9,764 nt of DNA from an uncultured Gemella sp. (GCA_945929765.1 CAMEOL010000027.1:1-9764), one strand, 5' to 3'; positions 1-7,979 are shown, numbered from the stretch's first letter. The notes: generated from the sequence alone by a model not told the origin. Numbers and translations are program-made.

Positions 1-740
1 TGTTGTCCGTCTCCCATAGCTCCCATATCTACTGCAACATATTCACATACTAATTCACTAATATTTGAATTTCCTCCGTATCCTATTTCTTCGTTATTAG
101 AGAAATAAAAATGAGTTGTATATGGCAATGTTTCGTTATTTTCCTTTATGTTTTTTAAAAAATCAATTAATATAGCTGCACTTACTTTGTCATCTAAATG
201 TCTTGATTTTATAAAACCTGTTTCTGTAATAGTTGTTCGTGCATCAAACGATATAAAATCCCCTACTTTAATTCCTGCTTTTCTTGTTTCTTCTGCCGAT
301 GATGATTTTATATCCAGTCTAATCTCCATATTAGATTCTTTACGTTCAGCAGTTTTGGCATCAGCATAAACGTGAACACTCGTCTGATGTAATAAAATAG
401 TTCCTGAAATTGTTTCTCCGTTGGCTAAATGGATAGTACAATTTTCTCCTTCTATAGAGTTAAAAGAAAATCCTCCTACCAAAACAAATGAAAGTCTTCC
501 GTCTGCTTTTATTCCTTTTACCATCGCTCCTAATGTATCAATATGGGCTGTAATAAATCGTTCTTTTTCTTTATTTTTCCCTTCTACTGTTAGAAGCAAT
601 CCACCTTTATTAGTTATCTCTGGTTTGTATCCAAAAGATTTTAATTCTTCATCTATATAATTTATTATTTTTTTTGTGTACCCTGTTGGTGATGGTATCG
701 ACGTTAATTTCTCTATATATTGTTCAATATTTTTTTCCAT
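1..740 (-). CDS. M42-family metallo-aminopeptidase, partial (C-terminus cut by left edge)
   Basis: A dinuclear-metal aminopeptidase of the M42 (glutamyl aminopeptidase/YhfE-like) family, expected to trim N-terminal residues from peptides in the cytoplasm. I translated 246 residues from the ATG at 740 with no stop before the edge. The order of motifs fits M42: SPTG near residue 17, ITAHIDTLG (ligand His66 and Asp68), a central insert corresponding to the lid domain (about residues 75-165), SRHLDDK (bridging Asp183), NNEEIGYGG (catalytic Glu217, ligand Glu218) and AVDMG (ligand Asp238). The final ligand His would lie beyond the window. Family members are about 340-360 residues, so roughly 100 are missing. 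The start is supported by GGAG ten bases upstream and an extended -10 promoter. No neighbour suggests a specific substrate. Substrate preference within M42 cannot be decided here. Confidence 0.9.
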   Translation of the reverse strand, partial: MEKNIEQYIEKLTSIPSPTGYTKKIINYIDEELKSFGYKPEITNKGGLLLTVEGKNKEKERFITAHIDTLGAMVKGIKADGRLSFVLVGGFSFNSIEGENCTIHLANGETISGTILLHQTSVHVYADAKTAERKESNMEIRLDIKSSSAEETRKAGIKVGDFISFDARTTITETGFIKSRHLDDKVSAAILIDFLKNIKENNETLPYTTHFYFSNNEEIGYGGNSNISELVCEYVAVDMGAMGDGQ

Positions 741-790
741 ATTATTACTCCTTTGTTTTCATACTTTATTAATTTTTATATAAAACGAGC

Positions 791-804
791 CAAATGACAA
801 TTTG
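791..804. repeat. Short palindrome in the M42 leader
   Basis: CAAAT and ATTTG flank the tetranucleotide GACA, giving a perfect 5-bp inverted repeat just downstream of the -10 at 818-823. It could be an operator half-site pair or a small leader hairpin. At this length in AT-rich DNA it could also be chance. Confidence 0.25.
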
Positions 805-817
805 ACTAGTTCTATAT

Positions 818-846
818 ATTATAACATATTTTTAGTTATACATTAA
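818..846 (-). promoter_or_regulatory. Probable promoter of the M42 peptidase gene (extended -10)
   Basis: On the minus strand TATAAT lies at 823-818 and is preceded by TGT, giving an extended -10 (TGnTATAAT). A weak -35 (TTAATG, 846-841) stands 17 bases upstream. It lies about 80 bases before the start codon at 740, leaving a leader of roughly 70 nt. Confidence 0.55.
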
Positions 847-1089
847 AATTACATAAAATGAAAAAGTTTAAGTTTTTATAAAAATATATTACTTTTATAC
901 ATTACGATAACATTAAAAAACGTTACTAAATAAAGATAAATTTAAATTATTAGGAGTGATGTTGCCTTTATGAAGCAAATTACGTTACACTACATTTTAG
1001 AGTTGCAATTTTTAAAACTAAGATTATTCAAATAACGATTCTAAACTCTGTAAATTTAGAACTTTTAATAAAATATTTTCCTATCATTA
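847..1089. other. Intergenic region, no gene recognised
   Basis: AT-rich spacer between the 3' end of the 203-aa gene and the M42 promoter. A 7-bp inverted repeat, TTCTAAA (1039-1045) with TTTAGAA (1055-1061), lies about 30 bases past the stop of the 203-aa gene. It has no U-run on the minus strand, so it is at best a weak terminator for that gene. A 21-codon ORF at 970-1035 (+) follows AGGAG with a 14-base gap and is not convincing. No RNA gene was recognised. Confidence 0.5.
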
Positions 1090-1701
1090 TTAATCTTCTA
1101 AGTAATCAGAATCACGTAAATTAAAAATTACTTCTGTTCCTTCTGGATATGCACTTAGCTGCGTTGCAAATTCTAAATCTGCTTGGCGTTTAGGTTTTAC
1201 CGTTATGGATGCTTCATAGCCAGCTTCTACCAATCTATCGAATAATGTTTTTATTTCCATAATATCAGTAACTGCTACTTTCGGTTTAACAGAATACACT
1301 GCACCTTCCCCAAACCAAGTATTTTCTTTAGAAAAGTCTACTGGGCTAGTTTCATTAACTTTTAGTTTTGCTGTTATCTCGTAATCATATCCTTGATTTT
1401 CTATAAGATTAGCTAATTTTAGACTGTTTTCATAATTATTGTTATTTTTTATCTTCAATGTTGCTTTGTAATCAATACCTGATTTCGTTAGATTATTTGC
1501 TATTGTAAATGGGTCTGTTTCTTCGTAAGAAGTTCTGTAGTTTACATTAACTACATATCCTGTGTTTTGATATTTTTTGTGCCATTCTATAACGTCTTCC
1601 AAACCTTGTTCTAAAAGTAATTCTTTTTTGTTCGTCGTTACTTGCTTACCATCAGCAACTACTTCTTCTCTAGGAAAATTTACTACTAATGTATAGTTCA
1701 T
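1090..1701 (-). CDS. Hypothetical protein of ~28-residue alpha/beta repeats
   Basis: I do not recognise this 203-residue protein. It has no signal peptide or membrane segment, so it is probably cytoplasmic, and it is acidic at the C-terminus. Its main feature is internal periodicity. A short motif of Gly, an aromatic/acidic pair, then alternating hydrophobic and Lys residues recurs at residues 48 (GYVVNVNYR), 75 (GIDYKATLKIK), 104 (GYDYEITAKLK), about 131 (GEGAVYSVKPK), 161 (GYEASITVKPK) and 188 (GTEVIFNLR). Each later unit is preceded by a helix-like stretch such as LKLANLIENQ or IKTLFDRLVEA. This suggests repeated helix-strand units. The ATG at 1701 has AGAGG six bases upstream. The gene is downstream of cshA in the same direction, with a terminator-like hairpin between them and no obvious promoter of its own. 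The function is unknown; being a co-regulated partner of cshA is only inference. Confidence 0.8.
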   Translation of the reverse strand: MNYTLVVNFPREEVVADGKQVTTNKKELLLEQGLEDVIEWHKKYQNTGYVVNVNYRTSYEETDPFTIANNLTKSGIDYKATLKIKNNNNYENSLKLANLIENQGYDYEITAKLKVNETSPVDFSKENTWFGEGAVYSVKPKVAVTDIMEIKTLFDRLVEAGYEASITVKPKRQADLEFATQLSAYPEGTEVIFNLRDSDYLED

Positions 1702-1722
1702 AATATACCTCTATTCTATTCT

Positions 1723-1760
1723 AAAAAGGAGTAACTTAAAAATTAATTTTTAGTCACTCC
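1723..1760 (-). terminator. Intrinsic terminator/attenuator between cshA and the 203-aa gene
   Basis: On the minus strand GGAGTGACT (1760-1752) pairs with AGTTACTCC (1736-1728), with one G-U pair. The intervening AAAAATTAATTTTT is itself palindromic and lengthens the stem. The hairpin is followed directly by a run of five Ts, as expected for Rho-independent termination after cshA. Its base lies only 15 bases before the RBS of the next gene, so it could also act as an attenuator. The plus-strand reading lacks a T-run. Confidence 0.8.
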
Positions 1761-1784
1761 CGCATAATTTCTTATTTTCTATAT

Positions 1785-3248
<1,464 letters not shown>

Positions 3249-3384
3249 TTATTTCTCCTCGTTTTTGTTTCAATATTTTCTCTATAAAATTCAATAACCT
3301 TATTATTATAACTTATTATGATTATAAAAGCTAGTATAAAGGTACTTATAATATATTAAAACTAAAACTATAAAAATAATTAAA
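3249..3384 (-). promoter_or_regulatory. cshA upstream region with candidate -10 boxes
   Basis: The 136 bases between the Nudix pseudogene and cshA are very AT-rich. Two perfect TATAAT hexamers read on the minus strand at 3310-3305 and 3326-3321. Neither has a convincing -35 at 17-18 bases. No terminator hairpin is visible after the pseudogene, so read-through from the Nudix genes into cshA is also possible. The exact promoter is undecided. Confidence 0.35.
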
Positions 3385-3828
3385 TTACGCTGTCCATTCG
3401 CTATAGTATATACCATTAAAACTAGCTTTGATAGCTTCTTTTCTATCTGGAATTATATCAGCTGGAAGATCATCTAAATTAAACCATCTTATTTCTGCAT
3501 TTTTATCTTTTTCTTTTATTTTTGGATTACCAGAAAAATCACTTACTATAAAATAAATATAATTATAATCAAACCCATCACTTATCCCTACTCTATGAGA
3601 TAGGTAACAAAATTCCACATCTTACACATTAATATTTATTCCTAGTTCTTAGAAACATTTCCTTACTACTGCTTCTCTAGCTGTTTCTCCTTCTTCAACA
3701 TGTCCAGTCCCAGCCAAATCCCACTTCCCGACCATATAGCCAGTGTTTTTACGTTTATGTAGTAAAATTTTTCCATCCTTTAGCAATATCGGAAAAACAG
3801 CAGAATAAATTTTAAAATGTTTACTCAT
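3385..3828 (-). pseudogene. Nudix (MutT-like) hydrolase pseudogene, two in-frame stops
   Basis: A single reading frame of 148 codons starts at the ATG at 3828 (GAGG eight bases upstream) and ends at 3385. It reads as one MutT/Nudix hydrolase but is broken by TAA at codon 60 (3651-3649) and TAA at codon 69 (3624-3622). The N-terminal part has the Nudix strand KWDLAG and GHVEEGETAREAV. In the consensus GX5EX7REUXEEXGU, the Glu after Arg56 is Lys57 and the next Glu (position 60) is the stop codon; ELGI continues after it. The C-terminal part (FCYLSHRVG, then IRWFNLDDLP) is well preserved in the same frame, so there is no frameshift. Loss of two metal-ligand Glu positions plus truncation argues for true loss of function. 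A 77-codon restart from GTG at 3618 would lack the catalytic box. It lies 18 bases after the intact Nudix gene, probably in one transcript. Confidence 0.85.
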
Positions 3829-3846
3829 AAAATTTTCCTCATTTAA

Positions 3847-4458
3847 CTACATTATCGGTATTAAAAATTCTGACCAAGATTCGTAATTTTCAGTAGCTTT
3901 TGCTTTTTCTGAAGGTAACCATTCAATAACTAACGTATCATCTTCGGTTACTTTTACTTTTTCTTTCTCTACTTCACAAACATAAACTACTCCAATATGA
4001 ACTTTTCCTACTTCTTCTTTATCATCGTTAATTAAGCCGACAAAATTCAGGCTAATAAAAGCTTCATCAAAAGAAATTCCAATTTCTTCTTCTACTTCAC
4101 GAGCTGCATTTATTTTTAAAATTTCATCAATAGTTTTGTTGTCAACATCATTCATATGACCACCAATTCCTACAGATGCTTTTCCATGAAGTCTAGCTTC
4201 TCCACCACCAACTAATCTTTTATAAACTAAAACTTCTTTAGTATTTTTATCTTTTACTAAAACATAACCTATTAATTGCTTGTAGCTAGGATCTTCTTCC
4301 ATATCCCCTCGTCTTTTTACAGTATATTTATTAAAAGTAGAAGTAATCTTTTCTACACGTTCATCTTCTAAAGATATAAAACCGTAAAAAGCATTTTCTT
4401 CATTAGAAAAAATAGTTTTTCTATCAACAACTAAAATTTGCTCATCCCATTTACTCAT
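3847..4458 (-). CDS. Nudix hydrolase family protein (203 aa)
   Basis: A cytoplasmic Nudix-fold pyrophosphohydrolase; members cleave a nucleoside diphosphate linked to another group, using Mg2+. The Nudix box is intact: GGHMND at 99-104, then after a longer than usual spacer AAREVEEEIGI, with Arg120, Glu121, Glu124 and Glu125 in catalytic positions. About 60 residues precede the core (GDMEEDPSYKQLIGYVLV, 51-68), a layout I associate with a widespread group of ~200-aa predicted phosphoesterases rather than short MutT proteins. The substrate cannot be inferred. The frame is open further upstream to 4509, but I chose the ATG at 4458 because AAGGAG lies seven bases before it and the added residues would be an unlikely hydrophobic stretch. 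An extended -10 promoter lies just upstream. It is followed after 18 bases by a decayed Nudix gene. Confidence 0.88.
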   Translation of the reverse strand: MSKWDEQILVVDRKTIFSNEENAFYGFISLEDERVEKITSTFNKYTVKRRGDMEEDPSYKQLIGYVLVKDKNTKEVLVYKRLVGGGEARLHGKASVGIGGHMNDVDNKTIDEILKINAAREVEEEIGISFDEAFISLNFVGLINDDKEEVGKVHIGVVYVCEVEKEKVKVTEDDTLVIEWLPSEKAKATENYESWSEFLIPIM

Positions 4459-4486
4459 CTTTATTCTCCTTAAAATTAATAAAATA

Positions 4487-4495
4487 AGTATATCA
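4487..4495 (-). promoter_or_regulatory. Candidate extended -10 promoter for the Nudix genes
   Basis: TATACT (4492-4487) on the minus strand is preceded by TGA, giving TGnTATACT. It is about 29 bases upstream of the start codon at 4458. The -35 region is only T-rich, without a good hexamer, which is tolerated with an extended -10. Confidence 0.45.
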
Positions 4496-4529
4496 TAAAA
4501 AAATAACATTTAAAATAAAAATAAAAGAT

Positions 4530-4611
4530 AGTAACTCAAAAATTTTGGCTCTATAACAAATACGGAAGAAAAAAATAATATCGTATTCGCTACAGAGCCT
4601 AAAATGTTACT
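4530..4611. repeat. Imperfect inverted-repeat element (MITE-like or bidirectional terminator)
   Basis: A roughly 82-base inverted repeat sits between the convergent edges of the MATE and Nudix units. The outer arms are AGTAAC (4530-4535) and GTTACT (4606-4611). The inner arms are GGCTCT (4546-4551) and AGAGCC (4593-4598), and further in AATACG pairs with CGTATT. A few mismatches and one small bulge interrupt the stem, and a purine/AT-rich loop of about 17 bases is left. GGCTCT ends followed by an AATACG-type tract recall the terminal repeats of ISL3-family elements, but that is from memory. T-rich sequence follows on both sides, so it may terminate transcription of the MATE gene from the right. 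No clear 8-bp target duplication is visible. The arm at 4530-4544 matches the arm of the cshA terminator (1730-1744) at 14 of 15 bases. Confidence 0.6.
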
Positions 4612-4698
4612 CATCAGATTTTTTAATACAGTTCAGTAAGAAAATTATTACCTTATTGGGCATTTAATGAACTTATAACTAAAACTATTTGATAAAAA
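4612..4698. other. 3' flank of the MATE gene, no gene
   Basis: A short spacer after the MATE stop codon. It contains AGTTCA (4630-4635) and TGAACT (4668-4673), a perfect 6-bp inverted repeat with a 32-base interior and inner partial pairing. On the minus strand it is not followed by a good U-run, so it is not a convincing terminator alone. Confidence 0.3.
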
Positions 4699-6060
4699 TT
4701 AATCTATAAATTTGAATTTGTGACGATTTTTCAGAACATACAAATAATAATATCCTGTCATTCCTATTCCATAAACGCCAATTCCTACTAACCACGCAAT
4801 CCATAAAGAATAAACTCCATAATTTGCTACAAATACTAAGTAATAAGCCAGAGGAATTCCTACTAAATAAAAACCAATAGCCATAATTACACAAGTAGGT
4901 ACGACTTTTTTGTATGCACGTAAAACACCTAATAAACATGCAGAAACAGAGTCAAACAATGCAAATCCTATTACAAAATAAAGTATTTTCTCTGCAATAG
5001 CTAAAAAATCTGGATCTGTTCCGTATAGGTAAGGAATCTTACTATTGAACAAAACAATTATAACTCCTGTTAAAAATGAAAATAATATAGAAGTATATGT
5101 ACCGATTTTCACAAATTTATCTGCCATACTAAAATTTCTAGCACCTATGTGATAAGCTACTATTATTGTTAACGCACTTGAAACACTCATAGGTAAACTA
5201 TATAAAAATCCTGCAAAATTTAGTGAACTTTGGTGTGCAGCAATTGTAGGAGTATCAAACTTCGAAACCATTAACGATAGAACAGAGAAAGTTGATGACT
5301 CAAGCGCTACAGCTATAACCATAGGTATACCTAACTTAAATATTTCTGGCCAATGCTTTAGTTTTATTCCTTCAAGTTTGAAAATTTTGTATTTATTTAT
5401 TTTTGGATGATTAATTATTACAATGGCAGCAAGAACAAAAGATATTACATATGTTATGTTCGTAGCTATAGCTACACCTACTCCTCCCATTGCACCAAAC
5501 CCAAACTTTCCGAAAATAAAAATATATGATAAGAAAATGTTTATCGGCACGTAAGTTAGCATTATTAACATCGAAACTTTTGTTAGTCCTAAACTGTCAA
5601 TAAAAGAACGTAATACGACATATAAAACTATCGGTATTAATCCAAAACTTTGATATTTTAGAAAATCTCGTGTAATAACTCCTATCTCTTCATTTAGAGA
5701 TAATTTATAAACTAGATAATCAGCTGAGTAATAAAGACCAATAGAAATAATAAGACCAATAATAACTGCAATGTATAAAAATTGGCGAACTTTCGTTGGT
5801 ATTTCACTCTCTTCTCCTCGTCCTAAAAGTTGTGACACTATAGGAATAAGTGCAACTACAAGCGTGTTAATAATAGATATAATTGGATGCCAAATATTTA
5901 CACCCATACTTAATCCAGCTAAATCGTTGGTACTATAGTGACCTGCCATAAAAGTTCCTATCATACCAGATGAATATGAAATCATTTGATAAATAAGAAC
6001 GGGTAGTAGTAATTTTATAAAAATAGAATATTGTTTTTTTGTCGTATTCGCATTATACAT
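4699..6060 (-). CDS. MATE-family multidrug/toxin efflux transporter
   Basis: An integral membrane antiporter of 453 residues, the usual MATE/NorM length, expected to export cationic or aromatic compounds using a Na+ or H+ gradient. The protein is hydrophobic throughout and I count about twelve membrane-length stretches in two halves. The N-terminal half carries the characteristic start of a MATE domain (about residues 14-60, with FIKLLLPVLIYQM and GTFMAGHYSTNDLAGLSMG). The second half begins near FKLGIPMVIAVALESSTF (about 242-259) and includes IAAHQSSLNFAGFLYSLPMS, matching the conserved AAHQ region. The ATG at 6060 follows a consensus AGGAGG with five bases between. It sits 39 bases after the SRP RNA terminator, and I see no strong promoter of its own. 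The substrate cannot be predicted. The inverted-repeat element at 4530-4611 may end its transcript. Confidence 0.93.
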   Translation of the reverse strand: MYNANTTKKQYSIFIKLLLPVLIYQMISYSSGMIGTFMAGHYSTNDLAGLSMGVNIWHPIISIINTLVVALIPIVSQLLGRGEESEIPTKVRQFLYIAVIIGLIISIGLYYSADYLVYKLSLNEEIGVITRDFLKYQSFGLIPIVLYVVLRSFIDSLGLTKVSMLIMLTYVPINIFLSYIFIFGKFGFGAMGGVGVAIATNITYVISFVLAAIVIINHPKINKYKIFKLEGIKLKHWPEIFKLGIPMVIAVALESSTFSVLSLMVSKFDTPTIAAHQSSLNFAGFLYSLPMSVSSALTIIVAYHIGARNFSMADKFVKIGTYTSILFSFLTGVIIVLFNSKIPYLYGTDPDFLAIAEKILYFVIGFALFDSVSACLLGVLRAYKKVVPTCVIMAIGFYLVGIPLAYYLVFVANYGVYSLWIAWLVGIGVYGIGMTGYYYLYVLKNRHKFKFID

Positions 6061-6097
6061 AAAAACCTCCTATAAACATAAAAACTCCAAAATAAAA

Positions 6098-6119
6098 GCC
6101 CGATTACATAATAATCGGA
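6098..6119 (-). terminator. Intrinsic terminator after the SRP RNA gene
   Basis: On the minus strand CCGATTA (6118-6112) and TAATCGG (6106-6100) form a perfect 7-bp stem with a 5-base loop, followed by GCTTTTATTTT. It is positioned to end the SRP RNA transcript about 40 bases past the likely mature 3' end and 39 bases before the MATE start codon. Confidence 0.75.
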
Positions 6120-6144
6120 TCATAAAAACATATATAAATAAAAA

Positions 6145-6404
6145 TGCAACCGAGAGTTGAATAATTAAAACAACCGTTAGTCTAGTCGACAGCTCAACCT
6201 TGACAAAAACTTACACCCACAAACGTCTTACTTAATGCTGCTTCCTTCCGGACCTGACATGGTTCATAAGCATTGCGTCATAAGGAGCCTCAGTCTCAAC
6301 ACTACGTGCTAAACTCGACATCACATTAACTACCCGAATCTCGGTATTCAGCCTTGCTAAAGCGGATTGCAAGTACAGGGCACCGCTAACTCCCCACCTA
6401 GCAT
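6145..6404 (-). ncRNA. ffs: Signal recognition particle RNA, large Bacillus-type (scRNA)
   Basis: The RNA core of the signal recognition particle, which binds Ffh and targets nascent membrane and secreted proteins to the translocase. The minus strand carries the near-invariant helix 8 sequence with GTCAGGTCCGGAAGGAAGCA (within 6234-6267), containing the GGAAG tetraloop and the symmetric and asymmetric loops that bind Ffh. Upstream is the Alu-domain core GCGGTGCCCTGTACTTGC followed by AATCCGCTTTAGCAAGGC (6385-6351). An Alu domain marks the long ~270-nt Gram-positive form, unlike the 4.5S RNA of E. coli. A near-consensus promoter sets the 5' end near 6404. The 3' end is uncertain (roughly 6143-6171) because of processing and the lack of alignment. 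The region between the two cores should form the long helix 5 rod. Confidence 0.93.
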
Positions 6405-6410
6405 TTAAAA

Positions 6411-6440
6411 ATTATAACAAAATAATAGCAAAAAATCAAG
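6411..6440 (-). promoter_or_regulatory. Strong promoter of the SRP RNA gene
   Basis: On the minus strand the -35 is TTGATT (6440-6435) and the -10 is TATAAT (6416-6411), separated by 18 bases and preceded by TGT (extended -10). The start point is expected near 6404, at the 5' end of the SRP RNA. Such a near-consensus layout suits a highly expressed stable RNA. It lies 30 bases after the stop of the YwqG-family gene. Confidence 0.85.
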
Positions 6441-6470
6441 TATTGAACAGTGATTTATATTAGAATTATT

Positions 6471-7289
6471 TTAATGACAATCCCAACTATACATTACATC
6501 ACTAAAATCTTTGTTTTCTAATTTCTCCTTAGTAATAAAAAAGTTAGCAACTCCTACATCACCCCAAAGAATATCCCAATTACTTCCTTTATTTTCAGAA
6601 TCCATTTGGAACAATAGAACTTCGTATTCTCCTTTTTCCCTTGGATCCCACTGAGTGAAAAATGGATAACCACCAAGTTGATGTCCTCCTGCATCAATTA
6701 TTTCGTGTAATTCATCTAATAATTCTTCGGGAGCATCAAAATAATTTTCAATTTTTTCATTTGGATTAAAATTATTATAAATTTCTAAAAAAATATCTTC
6801 AAAACCATCAACATCTGGTCCCATTATTGATTTAGTTAATGTAAACTCTAAAGCTTTTTCTTCTTCCACAGGGAAAAAATTTTCTTCTTCAAAATCAGTT
6901 TTATAAATAGTTTGTAATTCTTCTTCTGAATAATAATCAGACTTTATATCTTCATAGTAAACTATACGCCAATCATTTTGATTAGTGTAATTATCAAAAT
7001 CAGCTCCTAATAAATCATCAATCGGATTTATCCAAAACTGAATAATACCTTTTTGCAAATAAAAATCGTTAGTTGGCAATTCTTCACAATTGATTTGTGC
7101 AAGTAACATAAGTTGCTCGCCATTTTCTGAAACAGGAATTTGTGAATTTTTTGGCAAATATGGCAATCCTGCAAACTTAATCTCTGTAATTGATAATTTT
7201 GATTTTTTTACTGTTTCTATTTTTATTACATCTGTTTCTGATTTTTCTCGTAATTTTTCTACAATCTCATTAATTAGTTGTGTTGACAT
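6471..7289 (-). CDS. YwqG-family protein (DUF1963)
   Basis: A 272-residue soluble protein of the DUF1963/YwqG family, whose biochemical role is not known. Family signatures are FAGLPYLP (39-46), LLAQIN (62-67, matching the common LLaQin core), GIIQFWINPIDDLLGAD (81-97), GGHQLGGYPFFTQWDPR (201-217) and LWGDVGVANFFI (241-252), ending in SWDCH. The length agrees with B. subtilis YwqG (about 260). It is acidic and lacks membrane segments or a signal peptide. The ATG at 7289 has AAAGGAG seven bases upstream. It starts 19 bases after the stop of nrdG, so the two are probably cotranscribed, but the pairing tells little about function. No terminator is visible before the SRP RNA promoter. Confidence 0.88.
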   Translation of the reverse strand: MSTQLINEIVEKLREKSETDVIKIETVKKSKLSITEIKFAGLPYLPKNSQIPVSENGEQLMLLAQINCEELPTNDFYLQKGIIQFWINPIDDLLGADFDNYTNQNDWRIVYYEDIKSDYYSEEELQTIYKTDFEEENFFPVEEEKALEFTLTKSIMGPDVDGFEDIFLEIYNNFNPNEKIENYFDAPEELLDELHEIIDAGGHQLGGYPFFTQWDPREKGEYEVLLFQMDSENKGSNWDILWGDVGVANFFITKEKLENKDFSDVMYSWDCH

Positions 7290-7308
7290 TTTTGTACTCC
7301 TTTATAAC

Positions 7309-7956
7309 TCATTCTAAATACAATACTACGCTGTTTTCATCTTTACTTTTTTTTATGTCTATTATTCGTTGATTGCTACTTCCTCTAAACTTTAAAGTTA
7401 AATCTTTCAACGCTAAAATAAACGGACCATCTACAAGAACATCACATAAATTTAGTAGTTCTCTTTTATCTTCACTAGCAATTTGTAACTGTTCGTATGT
7501 GTAACCACTATATACCCAAATGTCTTTTGTATTTCCAAACTCTTTTCTTACTCGTTCACAAAGTTTTATTGCTACTTGCGTATTCAAAAAAGGTTCTCCT
7601 CCTAATATCGTTAACCCTTGAACGTAAGATTGAGATAAATCTTCAATAATTTTATTTTCTATTTCGTCTGTATATAGTTCTCCTACATTAAAATTTTGAA
7701 TGCTTTCGTTAAAACATTCTTTACACCCAAACAGACAACCACTTAAATAAATAGAACAACGAACACCTTCTCCATCAACAAATTGAAAAGGTTTATAATC
7801 TGCAAATCTTTTTTGTGAATATTTTTGTGCAGTCCAACTTTCTTTCGGATCTCTAAACGTATTTAGACAATTTGATACTATATTTTTTTCGGCAACATTG
7901 TATTTTGAGATATCAATATTACTTATTATATTGTTAAATTTTTCTTCCCTCGACAA
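7309..7956 (-). CDS. nrdG: Anaerobic ribonucleoside-triphosphate reductase activating protein NrdG
   Basis: A radical SAM enzyme that uses a [4Fe-4S] cluster and S-adenosylmethionine to generate the glycyl radical on NrdD, enabling dNTP synthesis without oxygen. The cluster motif CX3CX2C is C74-LFG-C78-KE-C81. GGEPFLN (119-125), SGYTYEQL (150-157), DVLVDGPF (172-179) and RGSSNQRIIDI (191-201) are typical of NrdG. The start is TTG at 7956, with a GGGGGG-containing RBS about seven bases before it. No ATG, GTG or other TTG occurs in frame before the conserved core, so this start is forced. That gives 215 residues, with about 36 residues before DPKESW, where I recall streptococcal and lactococcal homologues beginning. 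The usual partner nrdD is not next to it; the upstream neighbour is the divergent pcp. Confidence 0.93.
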   Translation of the reverse strand: MSREEKFNNIISNIDISKYNVAEKNIVSNCLNTFRDPKESWTAQKYSQKRFADYKPFQFVDGEGVRCSIYLSGCLFGCKECFNESIQNFNVGELYTDEIENKIIEDLSQSYVQGLTILGGEPFLNTQVAIKLCERVRKEFGNTKDIWVYSGYTYEQLQIASEDKRELLNLCDVLVDGPFILALKDLTLKFRGSSNQRIIDIKKSKDENSVVLYLE

Positions 7957-7979
7957 AAAAATCCCCCCTAATAAAAATT

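Noticed and set aside
148..660. Plus-strand open frames of 73 and 79 codons
   Set aside because: They lie antisense within the M42 peptidase, whose reading frame shows all family motifs.
970..1035. 21-codon plus-strand ORF (MKQITLHYIL...) preceded by AGGAG
   Set aside because: The AGGAG is 14 bases from the ATG, there is no convincing promoter, and ORFs of this size are expected by chance in AT-rich DNA.
3385..3618. Independent 77-aa gene starting at GTG 3618
   Set aside because: It is the C-terminal piece of the broken Nudix gene in the same frame and lacks the catalytic box.
4459..4509. N-terminal extension of the intact Nudix protein to an upstream ATG
   Set aside because: The ATG at 4458 has a well-spaced AAGGAG; the extension would overlap the candidate promoter.
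4630..4673. AGTTCA/TGAACT inverted repeat as the MATE terminator
   Set aside because: The interior is long with weak pairing and no adequate T-run follows on the minus strand.
4685..4939. 84-codon minus-strand open frame
   Set aside because: It overlaps the MATE gene in another frame and has no family features.
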